NCBI GenBank assembly: GCA_964370755.1
Contig: CAYJKL010000004.1
Location: forward strand, 1 to 64,000
From: CAKOSP01 sp964370755
GTDB lineage: Bacteria > Bacillota_I > Bacilli_A > RF39 > UBA660
Direction: 5' to 3'
DNA: 64,000 nt
The notes under the pieces were generated by a model. That model was not told the DNA's origin and ran no database searches. It saw only the letters and a list, made by a program, of their open reading frames with translations. Shown here piece by piece: positions 52,641 through 61,099 of the stretch (position 1 is its first letter; each line of letters starts with the position of its first letter). Position numbers and translations under genes: made by a program.

Positions 52641-53701
52641 TTTAACTCCTTAAACTTTTCTGTGAAAGCAAACATATTTCCTATAATTGATGATAATATA
52701 ATTGATATTATACAACATATTATAAAAAATAGAATTTCAATTATTATATTATCATTTAGCATTGCATCTAAATTAAGTGTATACATTATAAATACAAATA
52801 CTAGTGGATGAAATAAGTATATCACAAATACATTATTTTTATATGAACTTATTAAATTTTTAGTTAACTTTTTATGCGATAAATATTCTATAAGATTATT
52901 AATTTTATCGGAAAGTAAATATATTAATACCATACTTGAACATGAGTATAAGAAAAAAATCATATTTGGTGGAAATTTGTTATTTTGCATAATCAGACTT
53001 ATTCCTGTTGCGCTAGAAAAAATTAGTATTAATATTATAAAAACCGTAACTAATTTTAATACGCTTCTTGCGGATATTTTTTGTTTACTATGACTATTAT
53101 AAAATAAACCCAGGTATGTAAAAAATATATAAAATATTATATTTATAAGTATGTCATTTACAAATATACCTTTTATATTTAGTAAAGTGCTTAACATTAT
53201 TAGACCTGTTGTTATATAAAATATTATATATTTTGTTTTTATATTATTTTTAAGTTTTTTTAATAATGGTATCATTAACATTATTCCGATATATACTGGT
53301 ATAAACCATAATGCGTATGTTAGATAAGGAACATTTGATATTGAATATTGACTAGGTAATATCCAGCTTGTTATAAAATAAAAGTTGTTTTCTATTTCTA
53401 ATCCATAGTATTCATTCCAGATTAAGTTTATTATCATTGCAGCGTGAGAATAAACAATAATTGGTACTGCAATTCTTAGCATTTTATTTTTAAGATATAA
53501 AGAGTATTTTTTTGTACTTGATAATGAATTTGAAGCACCAGTTAGATAAAAAAATAACGACATTTCTATTAGGAGTAATGATTTAATAACCATACCTAGT
53601 TCATCCACAAATACTGGTATCCAAAATAAGCAATGAATAAATATAACATGCATTATTGCAAATGTTCTTAAATTGTCTATTTTATTATCTCTTAACTTCA
53701 T
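52637..53701 (-). CDS. Acyltransferase family 3 membrane protein
   Basis: 354 residues with about 10 membrane segments. Start 'NKIDNLRTFAIMHVIFIHC' holds the conserved R and catalytic-type His of acyltransferase-3 (OafA/WecH-like) proteins. They O-acetylate (or otherwise acylate) surface polysaccharides and lipids. Position inside the UbiA cassette suggests the acceptor is the same glycan or lipid intermediate. Confidence 0.85.
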   Translation of the reverse strand: MKLRDNKIDNLRTFAIMHVIFIHCLFWIPVFVDELGMVIKSLLLIEMSLFFYLTGASNSLSSTKKYSLYLKNKMLRIAVPIIVYSHAAMIINLIWNEYYGLEIENNFYFITSWILPSQYSISNVPYLTYALWFIPVYIGIMLMIPLLKKLKNNIKTKYIIFYITTGLIMLSTLLNIKGIFVNDILINIIFYIFFTYLGLFYNSHSKQKISARSVLKLVTVFIILILIFSSATGISLIMQNNKFPPNMIFFLYSCSSMVLIYLLSDKINNLIEYLSHKKLTKNLISSYKNNVFVIYLFHPLVFVFIMYTLNLDAMLNDNIIIEILFFIICCIISIILSSIIGNMFAFTEKFKELK

Positions 53702-53715
53702 TTTTCCCCCTGGTA

Positions 53716-54585
53716 TCAGAAATAAATTAAAAATATTAATATCCCTGAAAATAGCGTTGATAATAGTAGTAGGCCTTTATCTTTAAATAACACCTCTACT
53801 GGATCTCCATCTGAGTCTCCTTCTACTTGTAAACTGTACTTCATACATATTAGAATTAGTATTGGTACACTGTAAATTAAATTATTTGAACCTATCGCCT
53901 TTATTGTATTTTGATCTATTGTCCATAATGTATAAAATGCTATAGATAGTGTAAGATTCATATACATATTTTTATCTAAAAAATCTTTGTTGTAATGTTT
54001 TAATACATCTCTTACTTTGTCTGATTTATTAACTCTTATTAATTCATTTCTTCTTTTTCCTAAACCTAGGTAAAATGCAAATGTAATTACTGTAAGATAA
54101 AGCCAATTTGATATTTCAATATTTGTTATCATCGAACCAAATAATATTCTAAATATAAAACCTGATACTAAAATTGCAACATCAACTATAGGTATATTTT
54201 TTAGGCCAAAACTATAAGCTATATTAAATATAAAATATGAACTAATAATTATATACGGATATATATTGCTTTTCGATGCTATAGCTGCAACTACTAGCGC
54301 TGATATAAATAAAATTGAACCTAATATACATGCTTTTTTTACTGAAACACTTCCATTTGCTATAGGTCTATTTTTTTTAGTTGGATGTTTACTATCTTTT
54401 TCTTTATCTCTAATATCATTTATTATGTATACAACTGATGAAATTAAACTAAATGAAATAAATCCTAGAAAACCAATTTTTAATATTTCTATATTAGTTA
54501 TATTTCCACTGAATATTATCGGCAGTAGTATTAATAAATTTTTTATATAGTGCTTTATTCTCATTAACTTCAAATATTTTTTCAT
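53716..54585 (-). CDS. UbiA-family prenyltransferase, DPPR-synthase-like
   Basis: 289 residues from the ATG at 54585 (GTGAGG site; the frame opens at a GTG inside it). Nine membrane segments. The first Asp-rich motif 'NDIRDKEKDSKHPTKKNRPI' is almost the one of mycobacterial decaprenyl-phosphate phosphoribosyltransferase (NDxxDxxxDxxHPTKxxRPIA). The second motif region is 'IVDVAILVSGFIFRILFG'. The enzyme would add 5-phosphoribose from PRPP to a polyprenyl phosphate. First gene of the cassette after a consensus promoter. Confidence 0.85.
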   Translation of the reverse strand: MKKYLKLMRIKHYIKNLLILLPIIFSGNITNIEILKIGFLGFISFSLISSVVYIINDIRDKEKDSKHPTKKNRPIANGSVSVKKACILGSILFISALVVAAIASKSNIYPYIIISSYFIFNIAYSFGLKNIPIVDVAILVSGFIFRILFGSMITNIEISNWLYLTVITFAFYLGLGKRRNELIRVNKSDKVRDVLKHYNKDFLDKNMYMNLTLSIAFYTLWTIDQNTIKAIGSNNLIYSVPILILICMKYSLQVEGDSDGDPVEVLFKDKGLLLLSTLFSGILIFLIYF

Positions 54586-54611
54586 TACAAAAATCCTCAC
54601 TTTACTTGTTA

Positions 54612-54639
54612 ATTATAACAAATTTTCTATTATTGTCAA
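54612..54639 (-). promoter_or_regulatory. Consensus promoter of the pentose-lipid cassette
   Basis: Minus strand TTGACA, 16-base spacer, TATAAT with TGT before it. It drives 54585 to 49991, which ends in the terminator at 49952-49978. Confidence 0.8.
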
Positions 54640-54658
54640 AATATAGTTAGGCTTTATT

Positions 54659-54687
54659 AAAAAAAAATACGACTTAAAAATCGTATT
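54659..54687 (-). terminator. Terminator of the cohesin-domain gene
   Basis: Stem ATACGA / TCGTAT (54668-54673 with 54681-54686; longer with flanking AA/TT), followed by nine T on the minus strand; the stop codon at 54674 is in the loop. Confidence 0.85.
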
Positions 54688-56068
54688 CATCTTTCTTCTT
54701 TTTCTTTTTTTCTTTTTTTACTTTTTCTTTTTTAGGTTTACTATCTTTATTATTTTCTTTTTCTTCACCATCAAAAGAATGTTTTTTTGAAGTTTTTTTG
54801 TTTTTTCTCATAAGTCCGAATATTATAATAAATAAAAGTATTATGAAACCAGATAGACCCATGATTACATAAAGATACAATTCTTTATCGTCATTTACTT
54901 CGTCTACGTTTTGAGCATCATAAGCAATTACTGATTCATTTTTACTATCATATGTGTAAAAACCTTCTTCTCCAGTTATTACACTTTTTCCATATACTAC
55001 CCAAAACTCTGAATTTGCTTCTAGTTTTAAAACTTCCGCACTGTTACCAAAAATTGTTTCTGTGTATTTAGTATATCCATCAAGTGTCTTAGTAGTTTCT
55101 ATTGGAACTATCATTAATCCATTAAATTTATATTCGATATACTTTGTGTAAGTGTTTTTACTTTCATCATAGATATAAAGTTCTACTAACCCTTCATCAT
55201 CTTTAAGACCTACTAAAGTGTAACTTAGTTTATCGTTAGTGTATGTCGGTATTTCAAACTCACCCATTACTAGTGTTGACTCAACAAAGTTAGTAGGTGC
55301 TACTAGTTGCTCACGAAGTTTAACAACTGTTTTATTATCACCTTCTACTGTTACTGGTATTGGATTTTGATCTATTACATTTACTGTTAATTTATAAACT
55401 CTTTCAGAACCATTTTGTGCCCGAACAGTTATATCAAAATTATTTATACCAGGTGTTACTGCAAGAGTACCTGCACCTTCTACTGAAGACCTTGAGTCAT
55501 TTACACTTGCTCCTATGTTTATCTCTTTTGTTCCTTCAGGAACTTCTACTGTGTACTCTGATGTATCTTTATCAAATGCTGGTGATATTTCATAACCTTC
55601 TACAGTTAATCCTTTTAAATAATTATCTTTTGAATAACTTGCTTCTATTTCAGCTTGAGTTTTTACTGTAATTGTTCTTGATGATGAACTTATTTGCATT
55701 TCACTCATATCATTTGCTATTACTTGATAACTATTTACTGCTAAATTTGTGCTCCCTGTTTTAAGTGTTTTAAATTTAAAAGTATAATCTTTATATGTAA
55801 TACCTGCACTTGAATTTGCCATTCTAGTTCCACCAGCTTCTGCTGATGATGAAGTAAGTTGTAAGACACTTGGATCATATGATAAATCCATTATCCATGA
55901 CCCTATTGCAGTACTACTTGATAACTTTACCGTTACTGTTACCGTGTTTCCCTTTACAACCGTCGTGGCATTTGACGAAACACTAATACTTCCTGATGCG
56001 GCACTTACTATATTTGGAAATATTACTCCTGCTATTAAAAGTAATAATAAATATTTTATTTTTCTCAT
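54674..56068 (-). CDS. Membrane-anchored cohesin-domain protein
   Basis: 464 residues: signal peptide (about 1-23), cohesin-like domain (about 26-140; 'VVKGNTVTVTVKL', 'GSWIMDLSYDPSVLQLT'), cadherin-like beta-sandwich repeat (about 150-235; 'YLKGLTVEGYEISPAFD', 'YTVEVPEGTKEI'), an uncharacterised domain (about 240-395), a membrane segment (about 403-425), and a Lys/Glu-rich cytoplasmic tail. Cohesins bind dockerins. The next gene upstream (56084-57787, 16-base gap, same operon) encodes a protein with a dockerin, so it may hold that enzyme at the membrane. Confidence 0.82.
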   Translation of the reverse strand: MRKIKYLLLLLIAGVIFPNIVSAASGSISVSSNATTVVKGNTVTVTVKLSSSTAIGSWIMDLSYDPSVLQLTSSSAEAGGTRMANSSAGITYKDYTFKFKTLKTGSTNLAVNSYQVIANDMSEMQISSSSRTITVKTQAEIEASYSKDNYLKGLTVEGYEISPAFDKDTSEYTVEVPEGTKEINIGASVNDSRSSVEGAGTLAVTPGINNFDITVRAQNGSERVYKLTVNVIDQNPIPVTVEGDNKTVVKLREQLVAPTNFVESTLVMGEFEIPTYTNDKLSYTLVGLKDDEGLVELYIYDESKNTYTKYIEYKFNGLMIVPIETTKTLDGYTKYTETIFGNSAEVLKLEANSEFWVVYGKSVITGEEGFYTYDSKNESVIAYDAQNVDEVNDDKELYLYVIMGLSGFIILLFIIIFGLMRKNKKTSKKHSFDGEEKENNKDSKPKKEKVKKEKKKKKKDEYDF

Positions 56069-56083
56069 TTTATTCCTTTCTTT

Positions 56084-57787
56084 TTATTGAACTATTGTAT
56101 ATGTTCCTAAGATGTTTTTTTGAACTTGTAATAAGTCAAAAGCATCTATTACTCCATCTTTTGTTGGATCTGCTGCTTTAGAGTAAACATCTACTAAACT
56201 ATATGTTCCTAAAATACTTTTTTGTACTTGAAGTAAGTCTAGGGCATCTATATTTCCATCACCTGATGTATCTCCATATATTACTACTGATAAAACTTCT
56301 GTTCCAGCTTCTGATTTAATTGATATTTTATCTCCTGTTGCTAACTTTCCAGTTGTTTTTACATTTTCATTTTTATCCATAATTACTACGTTACCATGAC
56401 CAGCAGCACCTTCAAGAGTACCTTTCATTGTTTCTGCTGTTGTTTCTGGAACTACTTTTGATATTGTTGTTGATGTATAGTCAAATCCACTTGATACTAC
56501 TAGAGTACTTACTGGCATTTCAGATAAATCGTTATCTGGATTTTCTCCAGTTGCTCCAGAGCCAGTATTGTCAATAATTGTGTCCATGTTATTGTAAACT
56601 GGAATCTTGAACATGTATGCATTATTTAAGAAGTTTGTATCTCTATAATTAGCATAAACTGTCTTAGCTTCACTCATCGGAGCTTGTATATTTGTCATGT
56701 ACTGATTTAAATATAACTTATTTGCACTAGTAGGAACTACATTAAACTTTTGTAAGTATGTTGTGTACTGTCCTACTGATATATATTTTGTTGCTAAGAA
56801 GTTAGAACCTCCTTGAAGTGCTTCATCTACTGAGTCCCATCCATAATTTCTAGCGTATGTTAGACCACAGTATGTTGTACCATTTTGTTTTACACAATCA
56901 TCTGATACTCCTATGTTGTAAAAATTGTAAAGTCCATAATATCCATCTGTTACTCCACTGTAAAGATTGTAAAGTGATGTTCCAGAACCTAATTCTTGTC
57001 TTATTCTTGACGCTAAGAAAGTTGGATTAACATCCGTACTTTTCCCTGCATTTAATACCATATTTGTAAAATCTAAGCCTTTTCCAGTATGATATGTGTA
57101 AAAAGATGCTCCCGAGAATATCGATGATATAACATGCGTGTACTGACTTTCAAGTGATGCTTCGTATTTTAAGTATTCGAACTGAAATATAAAGTTTTCT
57201 CCTAAGAAGTTTCTTGGGTCTAAATAGTATGCTACAGCCTCTTTTGTAGGTGGCTCCCATCCTGAATATCCATAACTACATGTTGAATCTATATAATTTG
57301 TATTACTTGTATAAAATAAACTAATACCGCAGTTACTTTCTGCTTGCACAGCTGATGCCCATTCTAGATTTGTTGGAATTGCTTCGAATTGCCAGTTTGG
57401 GTGCTGCTCTTTAATAAAGCATAAATACGGAATATAACTGCTTGGAAATCCTGCATTTTTCATATCTACTTCGCACTGTGTACTACCAGTTGCGTCTCCA
57501 TAATTTATATACGGAATTGCATAGTTTGCAGATACATATCCTATTTTTCCAGTAGCTGGATCTTTTACTTTCCACCAATTACCTTCATATTTTGTTGTAT
57601 CTACTAAATCAAGTATTGCATCAGCATAAAAGGTTTCTGAATAACTTGACCAACCATATGGACTTGAATGTAAATCTGCCCATCCATTAATATCTACTAT
57701 TCTAACGTGATAAGTTTTTGCAAAGACATCAGAAGCTAATATGAAATATAAACATAATAAAAATACTAAATATACTACTTTTTTCAT
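56084..57787 (-). CDS. Secreted N-acetylglucosaminidase with C-terminal dockerin
   Basis: 567 residues from the ATG at 57787, chosen for GGAGG. Signal peptide; SH3-like wall-binding region (about 25-80); GH73-type glucosaminidase (about 180-385) with the catalytic-type 'ASRIRQELGSG' (about 262), 'GYYGLYNFYNIG' and 'GGSNFLATKYI'; an X-like beta module (about 430-500); and a type I dockerin (about 504-563) with two EF-hand-like repeats, 'GDTSGDGNIDALDLLQVQKS' and 'PTKDGVIDAFDLLQVQKN'. It should cut the glycan strands of peptidoglycan. The dockerin partner is presumably the adjacent cohesin protein. Confidence 0.9.
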   Translation of the reverse strand: MKKVVYLVFLLCLYFILASDVFAKTYHVRIVDINGWADLHSSPYGWSSYSETFYADAILDLVDTTKYEGNWWKVKDPATGKIGYVSANYAIPYINYGDATGSTQCEVDMKNAGFPSSYIPYLCFIKEQHPNWQFEAIPTNLEWASAVQAESNCGISLFYTSNTNYIDSTCSYGYSGWEPPTKEAVAYYLDPRNFLGENFIFQFEYLKYEASLESQYTHVISSIFSGASFYTYHTGKGLDFTNMVLNAGKSTDVNPTFLASRIRQELGSGTSLYNLYSGVTDGYYGLYNFYNIGVSDDCVKQNGTTYCGLTYARNYGWDSVDEALQGGSNFLATKYISVGQYTTYLQKFNVVPTSANKLYLNQYMTNIQAPMSEAKTVYANYRDTNFLNNAYMFKIPVYNNMDTIIDNTGSGATGENPDNDLSEMPVSTLVVSSGFDYTSTTISKVVPETTAETMKGTLEGAAGHGNVVIMDKNENVKTTGKLATGDKISIKSEAGTEVLSVVIYGDTSGDGNIDALDLLQVQKSILGTYSLVDVYSKAADPTKDGVIDAFDLLQVQKNILGTYTIVQ

Positions 57788-57810
57788 ATAGCCTCCAATC
57801 ATACTATATC

Positions 57811-57839
57811 ATTATAACATTTTTTGTCGAATATTTGGT
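57811..57839 (-). promoter_or_regulatory. Promoter of the glucosaminidase-cohesin operon
   Basis: Minus strand TATAAT with TGT before it (extended -10) at 57811-57816; the -35 region (ACCAAA) is weak. It is 24 bases from the ATG at 57787. Confidence 0.5.
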
Positions 57840-57926
57840 GATAAATTTATGAAAATTTTAACTTTTTGTAAAACAACCCTAGTTTTTTTTTAATCTTTAT
57901 AATATAATTAAGTTGGTGAGAGATAT

Positions 57927-58535
57927 ATGCTTGGAAATAGTTATGATAAAATTGATTTTGTTTTTATATCATTAATAACACTTTATTTAGTTGTTTTACT
58001 AATATTAGTTTTATTTTTATTGATGAGACCAAGCAAGAAAGATGACAACAAAAATATAGAAGAAATTAATAAAATTAAAAATATTAAGAAGGTTAGAACT
58101 AAAGAATTTAAGATGCCAACTTTTGAATTACCTAAACTTAATAGACCTGTTTGGCTAGATAAATTTATTTTACTTATGAAAGAACCTATTATTAAGAAGG
58201 TTGTTGTTAGCGAAACAAAAAAAGTTGCTTCTGCTAGCGTAATTATTAGTCCCGATAATATAAATACTAATAATGTTGAACCTAAAGTTAAAACTAACGC
58301 TAAAAACAAAGAGGAAAATACTGTTAAAAATAAAGAAGAAATTACGAAAAAGAAAACTTCGAAAATTAGTAATGCTACTAAAAATAAAACTACTTCTACT
58401 AAAAAACCAAGTAGTACTAAAAAAGCTTCTGCTACTAAAAAAACAACTAATACTACAGTTAAAACTACCACTAAGAAAAAACCAACTAGAAAGAAAACTC
58501 CTAAAACTTATCATAAAAACAAAAAGAAAAAGTAA
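57927..58535 (+). CDS. Membrane protein with long Lys/Thr-rich histone-H1-like tail
   Basis: 202 residues: one membrane segment (about 11-32), a polar linker with 'MPTFELPKLNRPVWLDKF' (about 65-85), and a tail (from about 125) of Lys, Thr, Ser and Asn with repeated TKK, STKK and TTKK units. Positive residues directly after the membrane segment put the tail in the cytoplasm. Such tails resemble histone H1 or KTKK-type DNA- and nucleic-acid-binding tails; binding to anionic polymers is an alternative if it is outside. Only plus-strand gene here; TATAAT at 57898-57908 upstream. Confidence 0.7.
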   Translation: MLGNSYDKIDFVFISLITLYLVVLLILVLFLLMRPSKKDDNKNIEEINKIKNIKKVRTKEFKMPTFELPKLNRPVWLDKFILLMKEPIIKKVVVSETKKVASASVIISPDNINTNNVEPKVKTNAKNKEENTVKNKEEITKKKTSKISNATKNKTTSTKKPSSTKKASATKKTTNTTVKTTTKKKPTRKKTPKTYHKNKKKK

Positions 58536-58566
58536 CTTAGATATTATTCTAAATTACTTTTTTTAT
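58530..58566. terminator. Bidirectional terminator between convergent genes
   Basis: Stem AAGTAACTTAG / CTAAATTACTT (58530-58540 with 58549-58559) with T-runs on the plus strand and A/T-rich flank on the other. It closes the Lys-rich gene and the LCP gene. Confidence 0.7.
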
Positions 58567-60494
58567 TCTGTAACCATATCATTTACATTCGGATCTACTT
58601 CATCATCAGTTGGTTTTTGGTCCTCTTCTTCGTCTTCTTCTGGTTCCTCTTCAATAATTTCTCCATTTATGTAAAAGTCTATACTTTTAAATGTACCTAT
58701 TAACTGATTTATATGAATACTTTGGTCACCAATTAAATTACTATCCACTGAACTATTATACTCATCTTGTGTTGAATCAACGGTTATAAAGTCACAACTT
58801 AAATTATAGTCATTACAAAAGTCTTGTGCTTTTGATTTAGATAGACCAATGAAACTTGGCATAACTTCGTACGTTCTGTCTTTAGTGTATCCAGAACCAG
58901 CTATAGTTGTTTCGTAAACTTCGTTTCCTGAAAAACTAAATGTCTTGATGTTTTCATGTGTTTCAAGTTCTAAATTTATTTTCATCATTTTTATAATATT
59001 ATCAAGTGAGTCTTGATAATACCCAAGTGATTCTGCTTCTCTACCACTTGAAGGTAAATAAACTCTTAAGTTGTAGTACTCTAAGTAACTTTTTTCGATA
59101 TTAATTAGTTCTTCCCCTGCTAGTGAGTTTAGTAAAGCGTCTTTCATTACTTCATAACCCGATAACATTTGCTCTGGACTCATATTTGTTATGATATTAT
59201 CTGATACTGTATTTAATACTTTTTCAAAATCACTAAAACTATTTAATGTTGTTACTTTATTTGCTATAGCTGTAACCACTTCTTGTTGATGTCTATTTCT
59301 ATCTATATCTGATAACATATATAAATTTCTATTTCTAGCATATGCAAGCGCTTGTTCTCCGTTAAGTGTTTGATATCCAGTATCCATACATATTAAATGT
59401 ACACCTGTGTATCTATCTGAATTTTGCTCACATACTTGTCCATCATACGTATCATAGTCAGGTTCTTCAACATTTACATTTACTCCACCCAGTGCATCTA
59501 CTAGTTCTACAACACCTTTAAAGTTTATTTTTATATAATAATCTACATCTACATCTGTAAGTTTTTCTACTGTTTCAATAACACATTCTGTTCCATACGC
59601 TGCAGATGAATTAATTTTAGAAACACTATTATTATTACATGTAATAGGTACTAAAATATCTCTTGGCATACTAAACATTGTTGCATTAAGAGTCGTTGGA
59701 TTAAACGTAATAAGCATTAAAGTATCCCCATTAAATGCTGCATTTGCATCAAGTCCATCTTCTGCTGAATCTACACCCATTATTAAGAATGTTAATGGTT
59801 CATCAAAATCTTTAGTAGCAACTATAGTTTTATCCGTATTTTCCATTTTTTCTTTATATGAATATAACACTATAGTATCTGCTGCTATATTTTCAAAACC
59901 TTCTTCACTACCTAATAATGAAACATAATTACTTTGCATGAATGCACCATCAATTTCACCACTATATAGATCATCTAACATCATTATATAACTATCGTAT
60001 TTTACTATTTCATTTGTAAGCGATTCTTCAGTCATTATTTTTTTTGCTAAAGTATAACCTTCTATATCACTAGTATTAGTAATCATACCAATTTTACTAT
60101 CTTCTGTTAAATTTCCATCAGTTAAAGTAACTAGATATGATGTATACTCTACTTCATCTCTTTCTCCAAAACCAGAAATTCCTTCATATATTGCATCTAT
60201 ATAAAAACTTCCAACTCCTAAAAAAATTGATGATATAGTTATCATAACCGCACTTACTACAAATCTTTTATATTTTCTTTTAACTATTCTTGATGCACTC
60301 ATTATAAAATAGTGAACTGCACTTCCAAATAAAAGTGCTATACCAATATACCTAAAAAGAGTTTCTACACCTTCTAAACTTAGTAAACTTCTAGTAAAAA
60401 GTATAAAGGTCACTAAGTACGCAATTAATGTAACTGCATATATTACTAGATATATTTTTTTTCTGCGAGCTAGTTTTCTTATTATACTTTTCAT
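58563..60494 (-). CDS. LytR-CpsA-Psr (LCP) family protein with PASTA-like domain
   Basis: 643 residues: about three N-terminal membrane segments, an extracellular region, and an LCP domain (about 228-430) with 'LTFLIMGVDSAED', the pyrophosphate-binding Arg in 'SMPRDILVP' (about 277) and 'DIDRNRHQQEVV' (about 398). A PASTA-like repeat (about 548-620, 'MPSFIGLSKSKAQDF') and an acidic tail follow. LCP enzymes attach teichoic acids or capsule from lipid carriers to peptidoglycan, linking this gene to the polysaccharide locus. It overlaps the next gene by four bases. Confidence 0.92.
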   Translation of the reverse strand: MKSIIRKLARRKKIYLVIYAVTLIAYLVTFILFTRSLLSLEGVETLFRYIGIALLFGSAVHYFIMSASRIVKRKYKRFVVSAVMITISSIFLGVGSFYIDAIYEGISGFGERDEVEYTSYLVTLTDGNLTEDSKIGMITNTSDIEGYTLAKKIMTEESLTNEIVKYDSYIMMLDDLYSGEIDGAFMQSNYVSLLGSEEGFENIAADTIVLYSYKEKMENTDKTIVATKDFDEPLTFLIMGVDSAEDGLDANAAFNGDTLMLITFNPTTLNATMFSMPRDILVPITCNNNSVSKINSSAAYGTECVIETVEKLTDVDVDYYIKINFKGVVELVDALGGVNVNVEEPDYDTYDGQVCEQNSDRYTGVHLICMDTGYQTLNGEQALAYARNRNLYMLSDIDRNRHQQEVVTAIANKVTTLNSFSDFEKVLNTVSDNIITNMSPEQMLSGYEVMKDALLNSLAGEELINIEKSYLEYYNLRVYLPSSGREAESLGYYQDSLDNIIKMMKINLELETHENIKTFSFSGNEVYETTIAGSGYTKDRTYEVMPSFIGLSKSKAQDFCNDYNLSCDFITVDSTQDEYNSSVDSNLIGDQSIHINQLIGTFKSIDFYINGEIIEEEPEEDEEEDQKPTDDEVDPNVNDMVTE

Positions 60495-61099
60495 GACTCT
60501 TCTCCAGTTGAAAATTCAATTACATCAAGTCTATCTTCTTCTAAAATTATTGTTACTACTCCAGCTGTATCATATCCTAAATTTTTTACATAACTCCAAG
60601 TCATATTTACTTCATAACTTTTATAAGTTAATTCCCCTAATAAGTATTCACTCTCAGTTACTTCTAATTTTGAAATTTCGCTAACTTCAGGTAAATTACT
60701 TTTTTCTTCTTCAGCGATATATTTATACATTGTATCAATTACTTTTAAATCATGATTTTCTCTAAAATCAAGTTTTACATAATCACTTCCACCAACATCG
60801 TATTTACTAACTTTATTACTAATTGTATATAAATCTATAATATATAGCGCTGCTAAGTTTTTAGCGTATGATTCATAATTTATACTATCTTTTGTTAATA
60901 TACTTTTTAAATTTTCGTAGTAGTCGTTAAATAATTCTGTATCTCTATCTTCAAGAGTATAGCCGTATTTATCTATAGTATCAAGAACTAAAATATCTTT
61001 TTCTCCGCCTCTAAGAATAAAAATTAGTCCTACGTATATTAACCCCCCTATAATTAGTAATACTATAAGTGCTAGTATTATTTTATTCTTCCTCTTCAT
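60491..61099 (-). CDS. Single-pass exported protein of unknown function
   Basis: 202 residues: basic start, one membrane segment (about 8-29), then an extracellular domain of about 170 residues, acidic and without Cys, helical first and beta at the end ('SYEVNMTWSYVKNLGYDTAGVVTI'). The fold recalls small NTF2-like or Cystatin-like domains but I cannot assign it. It overlaps ltaS by 17 bases and the LCP gene by four, so it is tightly coupled to wall-polymer enzymes and may be their partner. Confidence 0.6.
   Translation of the reverse strand: MKRKNKIILALIVLLIIGGLIYVGLIFILRGGEKDILVLDTIDKYGYTLEDRDTELFNDYYENLKSILTKDSINYESYAKNLAALYIIDLYTISNKVSKYDVGGSDYVKLDFRENHDLKVIDTMYKYIAEEEKSNLPEVSEISKLEVTESEYLLGELTYKSYEVNMTWSYVKNLGYDTAGVVTIILEEDRLDVIEFSTGEES

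Noticed and set aside
30274..54585. Recent horizontal transfer of the polysaccharide locus
   Set aside because: Such loci are often mobile, but base composition and codon use look like the flanks, and no transposase, integrase or direct repeats are seen.
57983..58674. Long ORFs opposite or out of frame with the Lys-rich gene (162, 114 and 133 residues)
   Set aside because: They arise from the AAR/ACN-rich composition of the 57927-58535 gene, have no ribosome binding sites and are low in complexity.
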